A stretch of DNA of 64,000 nucleotides. It comes from Abelmoschus esculentus. Its lineage: Eukaryota > Streptophyta > Magnoliopsida > Malvales > Malvaceae. This document shows positions 46,956 to 60,502 of this stretch, in pieces; positions within the stretch are counted from its first letter, which is position 1, and each line of letters begins with the position of its first letter. Below the pieces are notes generated by a model that did no database searches, was not told where the DNA came from, and saw only the letters and a list, made by a program, of their open reading frames with translations. The translations under genes were made by a program, and so were the position numbers. The stretch covers positions 6,336,501-6,400,500 of the forward strand of contig JAUCBN010000035.1 of the NCBI GenBank assembly GCA_035048815.1, given 5' to 3'.

Positions 46956-48820
46956 TGAACAAAAAATAAAATATATTTTTTAAAAAATAAATCAACAACA
47001 ATCATAGGGATGAAATAAATAACATGGCTAAATTATAAAATCTTAAAGGTTAAAATATAATTTCATCATTGATTTAGCTTATAATATTTTTTATTTTTAA
47101 ATGACTTCAACTAAAATTTTATCATGCACGAAGGGCTGGAATGAAATATTAGCATTATCCAAGATTAAAACTTTAAAATTAAAAGAGTAAAATCGTTTTT
47201 TACCCCCTATCTTTGTCTTTGATACAACTGATTTTTCTTCGTAAGGTATTTATATAACATGTTAAATTAAAATAAAGGGAGATCACTTAATTAATACATC
47301 TATATATCACATGATACCTTCAAGTCTTTAACTTGTATTTGCAATAATAAATAAATAAATAAATAAATAATGACCAATTATATAGATTCAATTATTTTGC
47401 TTGAAAAAAAAAGGGAAAAGTAAGAGAAAATTCCTCCGTATATTATGTAACATCCTAAAAATATTTTTATTTTTAAAATTTTAATTTTAAAATTTTTAAT
47501 TAAAATTCTAGTTTTGAGATTCTCAATTTTTAGGAACCTTAATTTTTTGAGTTTTTAAATTGATTTTTGAAATTTAAGAAAAAATTTAGGATAAAATTAT
47601 AAATTTTTAGAATTTTAAGGTACGGGTTTAAAGTTTAGAAGTTAAAGTAATATTTTAAATTTTTTAAAAAGATTAATGGTTTAATATATAATTTATCATT
47701 TTTTTAATTTTCTTGCTACTCAACGTGATTTATTTTTTAATTTATTTAAATATTTTTATTAATTTATTATTATAATATATGTATAATCCTTTCATAGAAC
47801 ACTAAATTTGCAGTAATTTATAATGTTACCTTATTATCACAAAATAAACTGACCGGTTTAATGTCTGGTACTCTCATTTTCTGGAGTAAATATGTTAACC
47901 AAACTATTTTTGATGTTACAGCAATCATGTTTCTATACTCAATTTCTGTTAGTGATCTTGTAATCGTATTCTAATTTTTTTAATTTTTAGAAGATCAATG
48001 AATCTTTTAATTTAACACAATAATTAGTAACTGATTTTATTAACATAATATATGATCTTCAATCAGAATCATAATAAACAGAGATTCTTATATCAACTAC
48101 AGCTTTGAAGAAAAGTTCTTGACCTAAATCTTTTTCCACATATTTTATAATTCTCAAAACAGTTTTTAAATGAGACCTTTTTAAATGTTATAAAAGTTGA
48201 TTAAGATATAACACAATATATACAATATCAGATTTTGTGTGTTAATTAAATATATCAATTTTTCAATCATCTTTGATATATTGTTACATTCTCTAGTTCA
48301 AGATCATTAGTAACGACCAGTTAGAAGTGTACGAATAATTACTAATTTGGAGATAAAAGAAAAAAAAACTTTTTATAATCAATACACACCTTTTAGTTGT
48401 ATCCTTTGGACACCAAACGTACTTTGTATCTTTCAATAGTACCAAAGATTTGATATTTAGTTTTATAAATAAAAGAACTACAGACTAATTGCATAGAAAT
48501 GGAAATTGAATAACTTGAATAATTTAAATTTTTTAATAATTATATAGATTAATTACATATTTAATCCCTATAATTTTATTTTAAATTTTTTTTTTTTTTT
48601 TAGCTTTTAATTTTCTTTTATTAACAATTTGATCGCTTCCTAGATTTATTTTTATTTTATTTAATAAAAATTTTATTTTTTACTATGTTATTTATTATAT
48701 ATATTAATTTTTATTTAATTTATTATATCACTATTTTTTGTTTAGTCCTGTTCTTACTTAGATAAGAATGAGAGTTTTAACGAAACATTACATAAAAACA
48801 CGTATTCATACCTAAATTAC
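46956..48820. other. AT-rich intergenic region
   Basis: No gene was recognised. It includes an AAAT microsatellite near 47345-47370 and long A/T runs. Confidence 0.4.
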
Positions 48821-48932
48821 TTGATGATGATGATAATAATAATAGTCATAATAATAATATTATAAATGATGATGATAATAATAATAATAATAATAGTCAT
48901 CATCATCATCATCATCATAATAATAATAATAA
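48821..48932. repeat. Compound trinucleotide microsatellite (GAT/AAT ... CAT/AAT)
   Basis: GAT and AAT repeats are followed by ATC/CAT and AAT repeats in inverted sense, with two AATAATAGTCAT copies, so the array can fold back on itself. Confidence 0.85.
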
Positions 48933-49008
48933 CAAAATATGTAATTTAATGAAAAGACATATTCATACATGAAAAAATAATATAAAATAACATGTATGTA
49001 GATATAAC

Positions 49009-49225
49009 AAGAACACCGTTTAAATTAAAATCAAATTATATTATAATATTATAAATAGTAAAATTAAAATTTGTACATAAACTCGAAAAACTGAATCAAC
49101 TCAAACTCGCTAAAATCAAATCGATTCAATTTTTTATAAAAAAAATCAAGTTGTAAAGTGTGTTGACTCAACTCAAATAACTCAAAATTTTTTGACTCGA
49201 CTCGCTCAAACGCTCACCCTAGCAG
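49009..49225 (-). repeat. TCGAGTT-family dispersed repeat, minus copy
   Basis: Words AACTCGAAAAACT, CTCAAATAACTCAAAATTTT and GACTCGACTCGCTCAAACG, ending CTCACCCTAG. Inverted relative to the copy at 49572-50096. Confidence 0.55.
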
Positions 49226-49571
49226 TTAACCTATTATAATTTTTTCCAATAACGATTCGGTTACATGTTATGTTGTAACCTATTATAATTTTTTCACATA
49301 TTCCCTAATTCTTTTGAGAATGCTGAAATTATGTCTCAGATAAATATTATATTAAAATTTTCAAAATATATTTAAATAAAGAAATTCTAATCATAAACTT
49401 CATTTTATATTTGAATAACTTTTTAAGGATTAATAAACGGTTAATCATTAACCATCATCTTTAATAGTTGAATAACCGAAACCAATTATGTTTAATGATA
49501 GATTAATTAACCGTTAAAATTTAACGATTACACCAATTAATGTTTATAATTTATTTTGTATACTCCTACTT

Positions 49572-50096
49572 AGGGTGATTATTTGATTGAATCGAGTCGA
49601 GTTAAAAAAATCTGAGTTATTCGAGTTGACGAATCATATTTTATAACTTAAACTTTATTTGAAATTTTTTCGGTTCAAGTCGAGTTTAAGAAATTCGAGT
49701 CGAGTTCCTATAAATATTTAATTATAATTATTTATAATATTATAGTATGATTTGGTTCTAATTTAAACGACTTTCTCTAATCATATAAGATATGTATATA
49801 TATTTTTCATATGTAGCAATATTTCTTTATACTTTTATATATCAATGTATATATATCATAAAAAAATTGAGAGATTTGTCTCAAACTTAAAAATTAATCC
49901 TTTAATTACTAAAAGTTTCGAGTTATTAGAGTTATTCGAATTTTCATTTTATAACTCAAACTTTATTTGAAATTTTTTGGATTTGAGTCTATAAAATTTC
50001 AAGTCGATTCAAAAGAAATCGAGTATTTTCTCCTTGAATCGAATCGAATCGATTTATTCAATTTTTCGAATCGAGTTGAGTTTTACTCGCCCATAC
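49572..50096 (+). repeat. TCGAGTT-family dispersed repeat, plus copy (two similar halves)
   Basis: Begins TTAGGGTGATTATTTGAT, with AATCGAGTCGAGTT then a TTATAACTTAAACTTTATTT block. A second similar half around 49915-50096 has TTATAACTCAAACTTTATTT and ends in GAGTTTTACTCGCCC. Possibly a non-autonomous DNA transposon. The ORF at 49967 comes from this repeat. Confidence 0.55.
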
Positions 50097-52319
50097 TCCT
50101 AAATATATTACTTTTTCCCTCTATATCCAAACAAAGCACGCATATTTACCTTTTTCTTAGGACATATTGTTCTGGGAAAGGGCAAGGAAACGTTGAAATT
50201 TTTATTAGGTTTAGCTATTAAGGTAATGGGCAAAGTTACCGTTTTAATTAATATCCAGAAAAATATATTACCATTTTTCTCCCTATATCCAAATAAAATA
50301 TTCTCTAAACCCTTTAATTTACTATGTTTATCAATTTTAGGGTCTAATATTTAAAATTTTACATTATATACCTAAAATTAATAAATATAAATAAATTAAA
50401 GTTCATTCGATTTTTGTATCAAAATAATTTATTTTATTATTGATTATCTTTCCTTTGTAAAAACATGTTTTAGAGTTCTTTGTTTTTTATTACAAAGTTA
50501 TTCGATGTTCTGCTTTGTCTTGTAGCCGCCAAAGCCTTTAACCCTGTTTGGTACGGTGGATATAGAAGAAATGTGTTATATTAAATATTAATATGTATGT
50601 ATTAAAAATAATGAAAAATAATATAATTATATTAAGGTGTTTGATTGGTGAAATTTAGAATAGAGTTAATACATACGTGTTTACATGAATTTATCTTTTT
50701 ATACTTAAAATTATAGTTTTTTATTTTGATATCAGTTATTATATTATTTTTGAATTTAGAGTTTATGTTTTATTGTATAGGGTCTATAATTTTAAGTTTT
50801 AATTTTGGGTTCATGGTATATGGTTTAGAGTTTCAGTTTTAGGTTTTATGATTAAAGATTTTGAGTCCAAATTTAAACTCAAACAACTTTAGATAAAATT
50901 CATACATAACAGGGCGTATAAATAAATATGACAAAATACACATGAAGAGACTTAAATCTAGGTATTTAAAGATCTTACGGGGTATAGTTAAATGTTTTAA
51001 TATTTATATATAATTAAATTTTAATCATTGAGATCAAGGATGATTTAAAGACTTTGAAGGCTCTGTACAATCGTTCGTCTGTTCAAAAACTCACTAATTC
51101 TATAAAAAAAAATAGAAATAAGAATAGTTAATAAAACTCTATAATCAATTATCACATTTAATAAACAATTATAACATTTTAACAATTATAACTCATCTTT
51201 CTTTTGAGATTTTTAAAACAAATTCAATGAATTTCGATATTAACATCATCTAATAAATGTAATTTATCAAAATTTTAGAATCTCTTTTTTAGGGACTCTT
51301 ATAGGGTTGTTCATATTGCGCCTGTCCAAAACCCATTATTTGAGATTAAATATATCACCATGCCAATGAATTGGTTCGAATGGTAGACAATTTAAAATCT
51401 CAAGTTTAAAGTAGAGTGTGTCGTAAAATCCCTATCAAAATATTCACCCATCACTACCTTTTGTGATATAAATCAATGCAAATTAATCATGACAAAATTC
51501 TGAAAAATGATATATATATATATATGATATGCATTACCACCATAGATTTTCACGACTACTTCATAAAATTCTAATTAGAATCTATAACTTACAATTTTGC
51601 TCAGTAAATCATGTACGAGATGGTAACTTACATGTTCTTCTTGAACCATGAATTTCATTGTTTTGAGTTCTAATCAGAAATGCACCAAAAACTTTTTAAA
51701 AATGCAAAATAAATGCTTTACTCGAAATAAAAAATAAACCGACAAATTACAAGAAAAAAACATGCGCCAAAATAGGTTCTACCTAGTAACATGTTAAACC
51801 CATAAATTGTCGGTTAATCTCCACAGCTGAATCATTAATATATTTATATAATTTATTGGTTAAAATTATTAATGCAAAACCTTATACAATAAGGTTTCAC
51901 AACTATGTGATCTTAATTACATTTATTTATTTTTGATAAAAATTAATTACATTTATTTCTACAGAAGGAAAAAATAGGTCATTATATATTTAGGTTTGCA
52001 CTTCAATCATACGTATCTAATTTTGCGTTCCCTTGGTATACAGTATTAATCTATTTTAATACGTTACATGCCATGGCTACTAGCAATTAAGTTGGTTTAT
52101 TGATTATAATATCAGTTCATCTACCATACGTTTAATTGAAAAAAAAAATTAAATGCAACGTAAAAATTAATTATATTATAACTCCTATTAATTAGTTAAT
52201 TAATTTAAATTTTTTCCTTTTTGACAAAAGAAAATTTTAGGTAACTAAAATAGGATCGTTTTTTCTAAGTAGAAATCGAAAAATTATTATATGGTTCTGA
52301 TTCATCATGCCATATATGA
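50097..52319. other. AT-rich intergenic region
   Basis: Contains repeat copy 51057-51345 and an (AT)n tract near 51512. No gene seen. Confidence 0.4.
51057..51345 (+). repeat. Dispersed repeat, copy B (pair with 44873-45135)
   Basis: Same block order as copy A. Its two ends resemble each other as direct repeats (CTCTGTACAATCGTTCGT...TGTTCAAAAAC against CTCTTATAGGGTTGTTCAT...TGTCCAAAAC), so the borders could be short terminal direct repeats. Confidence 0.55.
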
Positions 52320-52896
52320 TAGAGATATTTATTATTGGGTACCCGGTTCTTTCGGGACATAAAAAATCATTTCGTATCCCGGCTCATTTAAATCGGGTAT
52401 TTGTTATCGGGTACCCGACTAATCGGGTAACGGGTACAAGGTTCATAATTTACAATACATAACCAAACATAAAAACGAGTGATTTAAAAGTTAATTTTAG
52501 AATATTTGAATTTATATATACATCTATATTTATTAAATTTTATCACTAAAATGACGTTAAAAGTATTAATCCCGTTTTTCTTTTGGTATTAGTAAATTAA
52601 TAAAAATATATTTAAAATTTTTAAAACCTAAAAGTATGTAATACAAAAATAAAACTAATTTAGAGATTTGAATTTAATTTTAGGTATAAATATTAAAAAA
52701 ATCTAAAATAAAAATATAATTTAAAATTAAAAAATATATATATAATAAAACTAATCGGGCTGGGTCGAGTACTTGGGAATTCAAAATTTTCGGTGCAAGC
52801 CCGACCCACTAATTCTCGAGTTGGGTAATTTTTTTCTGAGAATTACCCGTTATTTTTGTTTCGGATCGTCGGGTCGGGTAATTTTAAACACCCCTA
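52320..52896 (+). repeat. Dispersed repeat copy 2 (hAT-MITE-like, ends in CACCCCTA)
   Basis: Homologous to 7454-8138. This copy keeps the GGGTACCCG and CGGGTCGGGTAATTTT words better, so it is probably younger or less decayed. The frame at 52773-52997 crosses the right border and is not a gene. Confidence 0.65.
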
Positions 52897-55219
52897 ATAT
52901 ATTATCTCATTTAATGAGATTTATCCAATTAGTGATATATAGGAAAGAGGTAAAGATTCATCTTATAAAAGAAGAAAGATGTGAAGATTCACTTTAAAAA
53001 TAAGATAAAAAATTATTATTAGATGAGATTATAGATGATATGTGAGCTAAACTCATCTAACAATTTGTCGTAAAAATCATATGCCTTTTTGATATTCTTA
53101 TTTATGTTACAATACTGAAATTAGGTTATCATTGAAGTTTAGATTTTAAAGTTTAAATCTAAAATTTATTATAAAAGATTAAGATTTAAAATTTAAATTT
53201 TAGATCATATACATTATAAAAAAGGGGAAAAAATAATTCGGCACTTATAATACATCCATTGTCATTGCTATCCTATAATTTATCAAGATTAACCATTACG
53301 TATTCATAAATTATAATCTAATGATATTTATTAATGACGATCTTTTTAATAAAATTTTAAATTTAATTCTAATTTTTTTAAAGGGAAAAAGAACGAAGAC
53401 TATAAGAGAAAAAAAAAGTGTTTTTAATGGATTTAAACCCGATTAATTAATCAAATATATTTATTTACCGATGATCAAAATTATATCATAAAATTATGAA
53501 AAAGGAAAATAAATAAACCTTCCTATATTATTCTTGTATATTATTTTACCTAATATTGTTGGTGAGTCGAAATCTTTAATGGCTTCATGAAAAATGAAGT
53601 ATTTAATTCCTAGCTTGCATATACAAGGAATTATTAATTCAATTTAACTTTCTTGAATGTATCACTTTAGCTCACCCAACAAATTTATATGTATATTAAT
53701 AAAAAATTAAATATAGGCATCATTTATACTAATAACTATCGAATATAGATAAGATACATTACACTTTTAAAGAGATTAAATAAATTTAAACCTTAAAGAT
53801 AATATTACAAGAAGGACAACTTTCACCCCGAATATAAAAGACGAATACGCATATTATGAAAATTAAAATTTAAAATAATATATAATTATTTTATTTACAC
53901 TAAATTAATTTAAAGAAAAAACATTAAAATACTTATTTTTTATAAAAAATGGGATACATTAACTTAATGCATCTGCCCTTATCATAAAATAGTCGATTGC
54001 AGTGGCGGGGCTAAGGGACTCCAACCCTGTTGAAAATTTTATATATTAGATAAATTTTATTCTAATAATATTTTTGAAATATAAAAAATGAGTATTTAAA
54101 TTGAAATATATAATAATTTATTAAATATTTAATTAGGTGGGATAAACTAAAGAAGGATAAGTTTATGTTTTTAAATCTTTTTAATTAAATAATAATTTAG
54201 GTTTATATCACGGTGGTTTCGGACATTTTCGAATCCCGAGCTTAAACTAAAATATGGATCATAATAGAGCAAAAATATATCTCAATACTTTGGATAATTA
54301 ATTTAATATTCAGTAATAAATCATAAAAACGTGATTAAACTTTGTCAAACACATCATTTTTATTGTTTTGTTAAGAAAATTTGAAAGAATTAAATTGTGG
54401 GTGAGTTTGATTTTAAACAATAAATATAAAAATTAAAGAATATTACATCATTTATTTTTTATCATTAGAAACGATTAAATTTGAAGAAAATAAATAAATT
54501 TTGAGATTTAAAAAAATTATTCATTTGATAAAAAAAAATAGAAAATGAGAATAATTAATTTTTAGGCCCTACACTGGTTGGAACCCCTAAACAATACCTC
54601 GCGCTTCTTTAATAATTGACCTTAGTTCTTATAAATTTAAATATTAGATATTGTTTTCTGAATTTTGCTTTGCCTAATAATTTATTGTATTTTTCAAAAA
54701 ATTTAATATTGCAATCTTGATTTCTTTTAGAGGTGGTAAATTGACTCGAGATTTAAATTAATTTTATCTTATTCGAGATTTTATATTATTTTGAATATAA
54801 TGATCTGAATTTAATCTAAAATCTAAAATAAATTGAATTAACCAAAATTAACCTGATTTTTAGTTAAACTTTTTATCACTTATTTTTGTTCGAGTATGTT
54901 AATATATTGTAATATTATTACTTATTTTTTTATTAATATTAATACAAGTGTTACTATATATATATATGCATGTATACCTATTATTCGTATGTATAAATAT
55001 GAATTATTGTATGCATGAGTGTTTATGTATATATACATACAAACGTATGCATGTATATGTATTAATGTGTGTATTATTATTATTATTACTGAATTGTTTT
55101 ATATTATTATGAGTGAACTGCAATAATATATATATATATATAATAGATATAAAAATGGTAATTAACCCATTTAATTAATATCCGATAACGTAAACTCTAA
55201 TCCTTGGTAATCTGATACA
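52897..55219. other. AT-rich intergenic region
   Basis: No gene seen. A possible repeat edge with GCAGTGGCGGGGCTAAGG lies at about 54000, with a GC-richer partner near 54560-54605. (TA)n stretches occur at 54955 and 55125. Confidence 0.35.
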
Positions 55220-55556
55220 GGTGTAAATTGTATATCCTTTTCTCATACCTCCATTTATGTCTCTATTTTAAATTAGAGGGTTAAGGTTTAGGGTTTACGT
55301 TTTTAGTTTAGGATTTTGGTTAGGGTTTAAGAAATTAGGGCTAGGTGTATTTTTTGGGTTTAGGGTTTAGAGTTTTAGTTTAAGGGTTTTGGTTAGGGTT
55401 TAAGGAATTAGGGGTAGGGTGTATTTTTTTGGTATAGGGTTTAGGATTTAAGATATAAAAAATAAGGGTTAGGTTTAAAATTCAATTTTTAGTAAATTTT
55501 CAAAGGATGCATAAAGGGAAGTACAAAAAAGAAGATTTTTGCTCATCTAGTACTCC
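55220..55556. repeat. MITE-like repeat with telomere-like core, copy 2
   Basis: Contains many GGTTTAGGGTTT/GGTTAGGGTTTA words and an internal direct duplication of about 73 bp (55310-55455), each unit with TTTTGGTTAGGGTTTAAG and TAGGTGTATTTT or TAGGGTGTATTTT. The edges resemble those of 45735-45940. Confidence 0.55.
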
Positions 55557-58500
55557 ATTTGTCCCACCTATGATGTTCAGTATTGACTTTTTAAAAGTCA
55601 AAATCTTAAAAATTTGATCATAGTTATTTTAAATATTTTAATTTATTAAATTTTATAAAAATATATATATTTTTAAAATATTTGATTAAAGGATTTTAAT
55701 ATATATTTTTTATATTTTTATCAATAATAGATTTAAAATTATAATGATTTAAATTTAAAAAATTTGATTAAAAAAGTCAATACTAAACAAATAAAATATT
55801 ACGGAAAGAGTATTTTTTTCGTACTCGTTCAATCTTTATTGTTAGATCAAAATCTGATCTAACGGTCTAAAATTTACGTGGGTAACCGGTCAACCTCCTC
55901 CCGTGCAAGTGAAGCACTCACCACCGAGGTTATTGACATTTTTTTACGTGCTCGAGCTTCTATCGATCGTCCACGTGATTCCATCGTTAAAGATCATGTC
56001 GTCATTATTATCTCAAAAAATAAAATAATAAGATAACAAATAAAAAAAAACAGGGATATCAATCAAGCATCAATAGCAGTCCATTCCATTAATGTTTCTT
56101 ACAAATAAAAAAACTAGATAAAAGGATATAATCAAATCAAATATAATCAACTTTCGGATTAAAAACCAATAAAAAAGAATTTTTTAAATGTATTTTAAGT
56201 TGTTTTTTTTCGAATTAAAAAAATAAATATAAAGTTTTTACCTAATTTTAGTCTCTTGGTATCATTAATGAACGATAATCATTGCATCTTAATCTTTTAT
56301 ATCCCTCTTTCTTTATTTAGGATCCAAAATATTTTAAAGCTTTCAAAATCTAGGTTTTAAAAAAAATGTTATTTTTCTTTTATTTTCATAAGATTATTGT
56401 AAAACGGGGTTGATTTAGAGAATCTTGAGCATGATTCAGGTTATTGAGGAGAAATTTGTGTTTTGGTTAGGATACTAACATCGGTAAACAATAATCGATG
56501 CGATAAAGACTTGTTAAAATTTGATTTTGGATTAGCGTTCATCGTGTTTGTAATGAACATGATAAACAATGATGAAGTTCATCTTTTTAGGCGTTTGATC
56601 TGAAATTTTAGGAGAAAGAAGAGGATATATTATTTATTTTTAGAGATTTTATTTTCTAAAATATGAGTTTTATAAAAAATATTAAAAGGGTTAAAATTTT
56701 GACCAAAGAGGTCCTTTTATAATATTCAAATTTTATAAATGATAAAATACCACTTTTAGTCTCTTCTTCCTAATTTAATAACATTATGAGGATTCTTTAA
56801 TCTCATCCTTAAATTTTAATTAAACAATTTTTTGTGGGCAAATTGCTCTAAAAGTCCTTAAGTCTTATTTTTGTTTTTAAAATTAACCTGCCACATGGAT
56901 AATTCACACAATTAGTCTCCCTACTTTCTAGTCGATTCTCAACTTCATCCCTGATCTCCGTTTTCATTATTTTAAAAGAGTTAAATTGCAATTTCAGTCC
57001 CCCTTTTTCTACGAATTTCAAGTAAGTCCGTGTTTTTGCTTAAATCAGTTTTTTTGGATTAATTATCTTATAGTCCTTATATAAGTTTCTTATTTTAAAT
57101 ATGGCTTTCATTTATTTATTCATGTATTTATAATTTTATATAGGTTTTCATTTCGTATTATTTTTTTGTATATTGTAATTTATTAGTTCTTGTTTTTGCT
57201 TTTTCTGTACTTATTTATTCAATATATATTATATTTTCATGTTTAATATTTCTTATTTGTATGTTTTTTTACTTGTTCAGTACATGTATTCTTTATTTAA
57301 TTTGCTTATTTGTTGACATGTATTTATATATGTATATATATTTATGTGGTATATAATATATTTCATGATATACTTATATGTATATAACGATATACATATT
57401 ATTCGTTTATATTATATAAAAATTAAAAAATTATAATTTTTGGATCATTAAATGAAATAGATGGATGAGATGAATGGTAAAATTTAAAGATTAAAATTTA
57501 AAAAATAAAAAACAATAATTTTAATAATTTATTATCATCATTTAAAAATAAAAAAAAAATATAAAAACAATTGAGTTGTAGTCGATTTTAATTCTCTATA
57601 TATTAATTAAATAATAATATCACTTTTGTTACTTGCAGCAACTATTAATTTGCTCCTAGCAATTAGCAATTGGGTAGTCTTTTAATTTCAACAGAAAAAA
57701 TAAATTTTTTATTCGATTTGAGATTAAAAAATTTTTTAATTTGATTCAGAGACAAAAAAAAAATTAACTTAACTCGAAATATAAACTCGATTAGATTAAA
57801 AAAATCAAGTTTGTGAGTTATAAAATAAAAATTTGAATATCTCAAAATCTATCGTAATTGGTGAAGAGAATTTTATGCTTGAGTCGAATCCTTCAATTAT
57901 ATATATATATATATGTATATATGAGATAAGATCAAATTACACTGTATAAAACTATCTAAGTTTTACACGTTTTTTGGATCATTAAATGATAGAAACGGAT
58001 GCCTCAAATTAACTCCTTAATTTTTTTCCCAAATGATAATCCTCACATAACCAACTGTTAATCGTCATCCAGTTTAATCACTCAAAGATAAAAAAAAAAG
58101 TGTAAAACTTAAAGAATTTTACAATGTAACTTGATCTCATCCATATATATACTTGTATAAAAAATATAAAAAATGTATATCACATATAAAAAAATATGTA
58201 TACATGTCTTACATAATTAGAGAAAGTCGTTTAAAATATATACAAATTACTATACATTATAAATAATTATAATAAATTTGTATATCAACTCAAAAATTTG
58301 ACTCAATTTGAATTTCTTAAACCCTAAATAAAAAAATCAAATAATATTTGAATTGGAAAATATAGCATGTCAACTCGAATAACTCAAAATTATTAATGGA
58401 CTCTATTCGACATTCACCCCTACGTCTATACATGGAATCTGCAAGGTTGGCTCGAACGCCCCCAAATTAATGTGTAAAAGACATGTTCAACTCGTACACC

Positions 58501-58882
58501 GAAAACATTGGAGTTTCTTTTATGGTAAAATTCACACATGCACTACTAAAAGGGAGGACTAAATACACAATGTACCCCATCATAGGTTTCTTTACATCCT
58601 CAATCAGCTAAAGGTGCTGCCAATTCTAATTCGATATAATATTGCAGAAAATTAATTTCCATGTAGCTGACTCAAATAACAGCAGCCACTTAGCAAGGAC
58701 TATGGACTGTTAGGATGATTTATACCATGCATAGCTTCATTGCTTCCTTCCGAAAGCGATGGAGTGGATACAAGGGGAAAACGTATAACTTACACGAATG
58801 TAACTTTGAATTTACATGGATAAACAATGATTTTACAAGTTCCGTGCACCGCAATCAAAGAGCATGTTTTAAGATATGATAG
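55557..58882. other. AT-rich intergenic region
   Basis: No gene recognised. It includes TCGAGTT-family repeat pieces at about 57690-57900 and 58255-58430 and (TA)n tracts near 57898. The last ~300 bases are probably the 3' flank and UTR of the next gene. Confidence 0.35.
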
Positions 58883-59946
58883 TTAGTCCTCCAAGATCTG
58901 TTTCCTCTCAATCTCAAAAAAACGTTCAGTCAAATGGCTTACCGTGTCATTCGCTGTCTTGTTGTTGCCCTTGCACTGCAACAGTTGCTGCTCAAGACTC
59001 TGCACAAGTTCATTAAGCCTCTGAATCTTCTTCTCTTGGGATAGGATGATCTGCAATGAGTGATAAATGTCAACTAAAACCCAATCAAAAGTTAAATTTC
59101 TGGCGAAAAATGTAGATCAAGACAAGGCATAATCATTATATTTTGCTACCAAAGGCAAATATTTTCAAGTACCTAGTTCATGCCTTTTGGCTTACAGAGT
59201 TTGCACAAGCACAGTTCCTTCTAAAACAATGTGAACGTGTTGATTAGAACACCATGATCAGTGGCAAAAAAATGCTAGCCAACAGAAGCGGCAACGAAGA
59301 AAAGCAAGAACTTTGTCATTGACAGAAACAGAAATAAGCTAACAAGGCACAAATTTATGCCAAATTAAAAGGCATTCAACGACTAGTATACATGTCGGAG
59401 TGGATGAAATCTGAATGACTGCTTAGGCTAATCAATATCGATGTATATCGATACTATAATATGCAATAAACAAAACATTGAAGAGGGTAGCTTACAGAAA
59501 AGTAATTGCTAAATAAGGGTATAAAAATATTTGGTTTTTACTTTACAGGAACCAACTTCCTACACTAAATAAACCGGCGAAAGTAATCTGACTAGAAAAT
59601 GAAAAGAATACAGATAAAAAGGGGTTTGCATTTTGCAATTCAGCATATGTTTTAATAACTATACGTATGATAGATCACATAGAACATGTGCATTCCAATG
59701 AAACTAATCTCATTATTCAAATTTCTTCTGTCAAGAAAAGATAAACCTGAAATTTCAGTTAGAATTAGAAAAAAGTACAAGGCATGTCACCTTTTCTTTC
59801 ACAACTTCTTCCCCCCTTGAAATTTGTTGCTGCTTCTGGGATACACTCGGCGCCGTGTCGTCATCAACAAGTGGTTGTCTCCACTCAAACTGTGAGGTGA
59901 TTATGAGTATGATAAATAGGAAAATAAGTAACATTGGTCTCGACAT
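58883..59946 (-). CDS. Conserved plant protein of unknown function: N-terminal membrane segment plus coiled coil
   Basis: Two coding exons on the minus strand, 59946-59791 and 59050-58883, joined in phase 0 (AAG|GTGACA ... TTGCAG|ATC), give 107 aa. The start is MSRPMLLIFLFIILIITSQF: a hydrophobic segment at residues 4-20 that is either a signal peptide or a type II anchor. A polar stretch (about 21-52) follows, then a heptad-rich coiled coil in exon 2 (QEKKIQRLNELVQSLEQQLL) and the ending ERKQILED. I recall similar short plant proteins sharing the LNELV.SL..QLLQC segment, none with a known function. A longer frame starting at 59955 opens with TTG, not ATG. Confidence 0.8.
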
Positions 59947-59971
59947 TGTTTTCAAACACTCTTTTCAAACC

Positions 59972-60499
59972 CTGTAACTTCCAAAAACAAAGTTCAACAT
60001 TCATTGAAACCAACCATAAACTAAATACACTAAAAATCAACATTCATTAAAAGTTAAAACCAACCCTAAACTACAAAATAAAATTGAGTGATTATAGGTA
60101 AAGTAAATGCAATAATTTCATACAAAACTAAATACCAACAGTTACAATATCTCAAATGTAACAATAAGGATCAAATTCAGCTACAAAACCCTTAACTTTC
60201 TGTTTGGTAGCCTAGACAATTGAGATAAATCCAAATAAAACAAAATTACCCTCGCTTTTTCATAATTCATATCAGCTAACTATAGTAAAATTAAACATTT
60301 ATATAAACCCTAAAATGGCATTTTCAAAAATGAAAGACAAAACAAGGAACTTCTGGGTATCAACGCTTTCTTATGTTCCTCGATGTTCTAATCAATAAAA
60401 CAGAAACCAAAATTGCTCTCTTCGACCAAAATATTGGAAGAATTGAATAAAGACCTGAATTGAAGAAAAAGAGAAGTGGGGTGGGGTGGGAGGACTTAC
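59972..60499 (-). other. Leader intron of the membrane/coiled-coil gene
   Basis: Minus-strand donor T|GTAAGTCC at 60499 and acceptor TTACAG|G before 59971 place a 528-base intron in the 5' UTR, 25 bases upstream of the ATG. Confidence 0.6.
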
Positions 60500-60502
60500 A
60501 GA

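Noticed and set aside
55270..55480. Interstitial telomere
   Set aside because: The TTTAGGG-like words are irregular and sit in a repeat with counterparts at 45.8 and 63.0 kb.
59435..59455. TATCGATGTATATCGATAC in the intron of the coiled-coil gene as a further motif-array site
   Set aside because: Single occurrence without the paired layout; likely chance in AT-rich DNA.
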